A stretch of DNA of 34,024 bases from positions 1 to 34,024 of the forward strand of contig JAJFTK010000077.1 of assembly GCA_021372945.1 (NCBI GenBank), written 5' to 3'. This document shows, piece after piece, positions 33,023 through 34,024 of the stretch; the stretch's first letter is position 1, and each line of letters starts with the position of its first letter. Both the position numbers and the translations under genes were made by a program. The notes under the pieces are model-generated. The model saw only the letters and a program-made list of their open reading frames with translations. It was not told the DNA's origin and searched no databases. This DNA comes from Planctomycetaceae bacterium (GTDB lineage: Bacteria > Planctomycetota > Phycisphaerae > Sedimentisphaerales > Anaerohalosphaeraceae).

Positions 33023-34024
33023 TCAAATACGGCCGGACAGCTCGGTCAAATGCGCTAATTTGGCGGCAAGCCGATCGGAAAGCTGTCGTTTCTTGACGCG
33101 CCATCGCCAATTGCCTTTGAGTTTTGAAGGCCAGTTCATGCGAGCCTCCTGGCCAAGGGCCAGGCAATCCTGAAGCGGAAAGATGGCCGTTTGCGCCACC
33201 GAGCAGGCGGCCATGCGGATCAAGTCCCACGGAACTTTTGCGATCGGCCCAAGTTCTTCTCTGCCCAGGTATTCCATAAGCAATCTCTTCTCATCGTCCG
33301 CAGCCTCTTTTTCCAGCCAGCCGCGCACCGTATTGTTATCGTGCGTGCCGGTATAAACGACGGAGTTGCGGGTATGGTTGTGCGGCAGATAAGGATTCGT
33401 GCCGCTGCCGCCAAAGGCGAACATCAGCACTTTCATCCCGGGAAGCTCCAGTTCGTGAACGATCTCGCGGACATCCGGCGTGATCAGGCCAAGATCCTCC
33501 ACAATAAACGGACCCGTCGGGAAATATTTATAAACGACGGTGAAGAAATCCCAGCCGGGGCCGTCCTGCCATGAACCGCTCGTCGCATCGGGCGAACCGG
33601 CGGGCACCTGCCAGTACTTAACCAGGCCGCGAAAGTGGTCGATCCGGAGAAGATCGCAAAGCACGAGATTCTGGCGGATGCGGCGGATCCACCAGTCATA
33701 ATTGGTCTCCTTGTGATGCTGCCAGTTATAGATGGGGTTTCCCCAAAGCTGCCCGGTCTTACTGAAGAAGTCGGGCGGAACACCGGCGCCCGCGGTGGGG
33801 GTCTTATCCTCACCGAGCAGAAACAAATCCGGATGCGCCCAGACATCAGCGCTCTGGTACGCCACATAAAGCGGGATATCGCCAATGATGCTGATCCCGC
33901 GTTCATTGCAGTAATGGCGAAGGTATGACCACTGGCGATAGAACAGGTACTGCAGGACCTTTTCGCGCTGGACGCGGTTTGTCAATTGGGCGGACAATTC
34001 CGCGATCGCCTGGGGGTCCCGATC
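33023..34024 (-). CDS. malQ: 4-alpha-glucanotransferase (amylomaltase), 5' part beyond the window
   Basis: MalQ transfers glucan segments between malto-oligosaccharides and supplies chains for glycogen and trehalose metabolism. The frame is open to the right edge, so the N-terminal part is missing and the internal TTG at 33997 is not the real start. Visible GH77 motifs are GDIPLYVAYQSADVWAHPDLF, RIDHFRGL with the predicted nucleophile Asp, the VEDLGLITPDV acid/base segment and YTGTHDNNTVRGW. The C-terminus has the usual NWPSKLKGNWRWR end. It converges on treY with a 20-bp gap and no obvious terminator. Confidence 0.95.
   Translation of the reverse strand, partial: DRDPQAIAELSAQLTNRVQREKVLQYLFYRQWSYLRHYCNERGISIIGDIPLYVAYQSADVWAHPDLFLLGEDKTPTAGAGVPPDFFSKTGQLWGNPIYNWQHHKETNYDWWIRRIRQNLVLCDLLRIDHFRGLVKYWQVPAGSPDATSGSWQDGPGWDFFTVVYKYFPTGPFIVEDLGLITPDVREIVHELELPGMKVLMFAFGGSGTNPYLPHNHTRNSVVYTGTHDNNTVRGWLEKEAADDEKRLLMEYLGREELGPIAKVPWDLIRMAACSVAQTAIFPLQDCLALGQEARMNWPSKLKGNWRWRVKKRQLSDRLAAKLAHLTELSGRI

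Noticed and set aside
1..34024. CRISPR arrays, rRNA genes, integrase or prophage modules
   Set aside because: No regularly spaced direct repeats, rRNA-like sequence or phage genes were seen. The repeats present are palindromic, irregularly spaced and dispersed.

Overview
The window reads as a chromosomal contig from a Gram-negative, probably anaerobic environmental bacterium. I infer Planctomycetota (a Phycisphaerae/Sedimentisphaerales-like lineage), but this rests on gene content and style rather than a marker gene. Evidence includes a TonB receptor, a secreted GH51 enzyme, a four-subunit 2-oxoacid:ferredoxin oxidoreductase, DUF3300/DUF2950 lipoprotein-type genes, a reused type II secretion F N-terminal module, and families of short GC-rich palindromes between genes. 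Coding density is high, and many genes have clear Shine-Dalgarno (SD) sequences.

Layout. 1-53: the start of a leftward gene cut by the window edge. 0.4-2.5 kb: a TonB-dependent receptor behind a promoter overlapped by alternating inverted repeats. 2.6-4.4 kb: tRNA-Gly(GCC), a structured leader with a terminator-like hairpin, then trigger factor (tig). 4.9-6.4 kb: surE and an NTF2-like membrane protein. 6.6-8.8 kb: an orphan receiver-domain protein (leftward) and a secreted GH51 arabinofuranosidase (rightward). 8.8-13.4 kb: leftward clpX, an orphan exbD and the Vor/Kor operon. 13.5-15.3 kb: a divergent pair, a tail-anchored coiled-coil protein and a fumarylacetoacetate hydrolase family enzyme, sharing a short promoter region with a Fur-like palindrome. 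15.3-17.0 kb: a more AT-rich accessory patch with a small membrane protein, a tiny ORF and a GspF N-terminus/DUF1963 fusion. 17.1-19.4 kb: DUF3300-DUF2950. 19.7-20.6 kb: a CDF zinc transporter.

20.8-34.0 kb is the most striking part, a stress island. A leftward cluster encodes Hsp20, a small helical protein, a tandem PRC-barrel protein, a second Hsp20 overlapping a Lon-family protease, a baeRF3-type (Balon-like) putative ribosome hibernation factor, a site-2 protease with CBS domains, and a zinc-ribbon protein. Divergent from it run a twin-CBS protein, a treZ that appears to have lost an internal block including its third catalytic region, and a full-length treY. An incomplete malQ converges on treY at the right edge. 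Together these cover protein folding, proteolysis, ribosome protection, ligand sensing and glycogen/trehalose metabolism.

Short palindromic repeats of one family occur in three intergenic places (5.7, 6.5 and 20.7 kb). No CRISPR array, complete insertion sequence, rRNA or phage module was seen. Everything is read by eye from the sequence; family assignments rest on recognised motifs, not on database searches.
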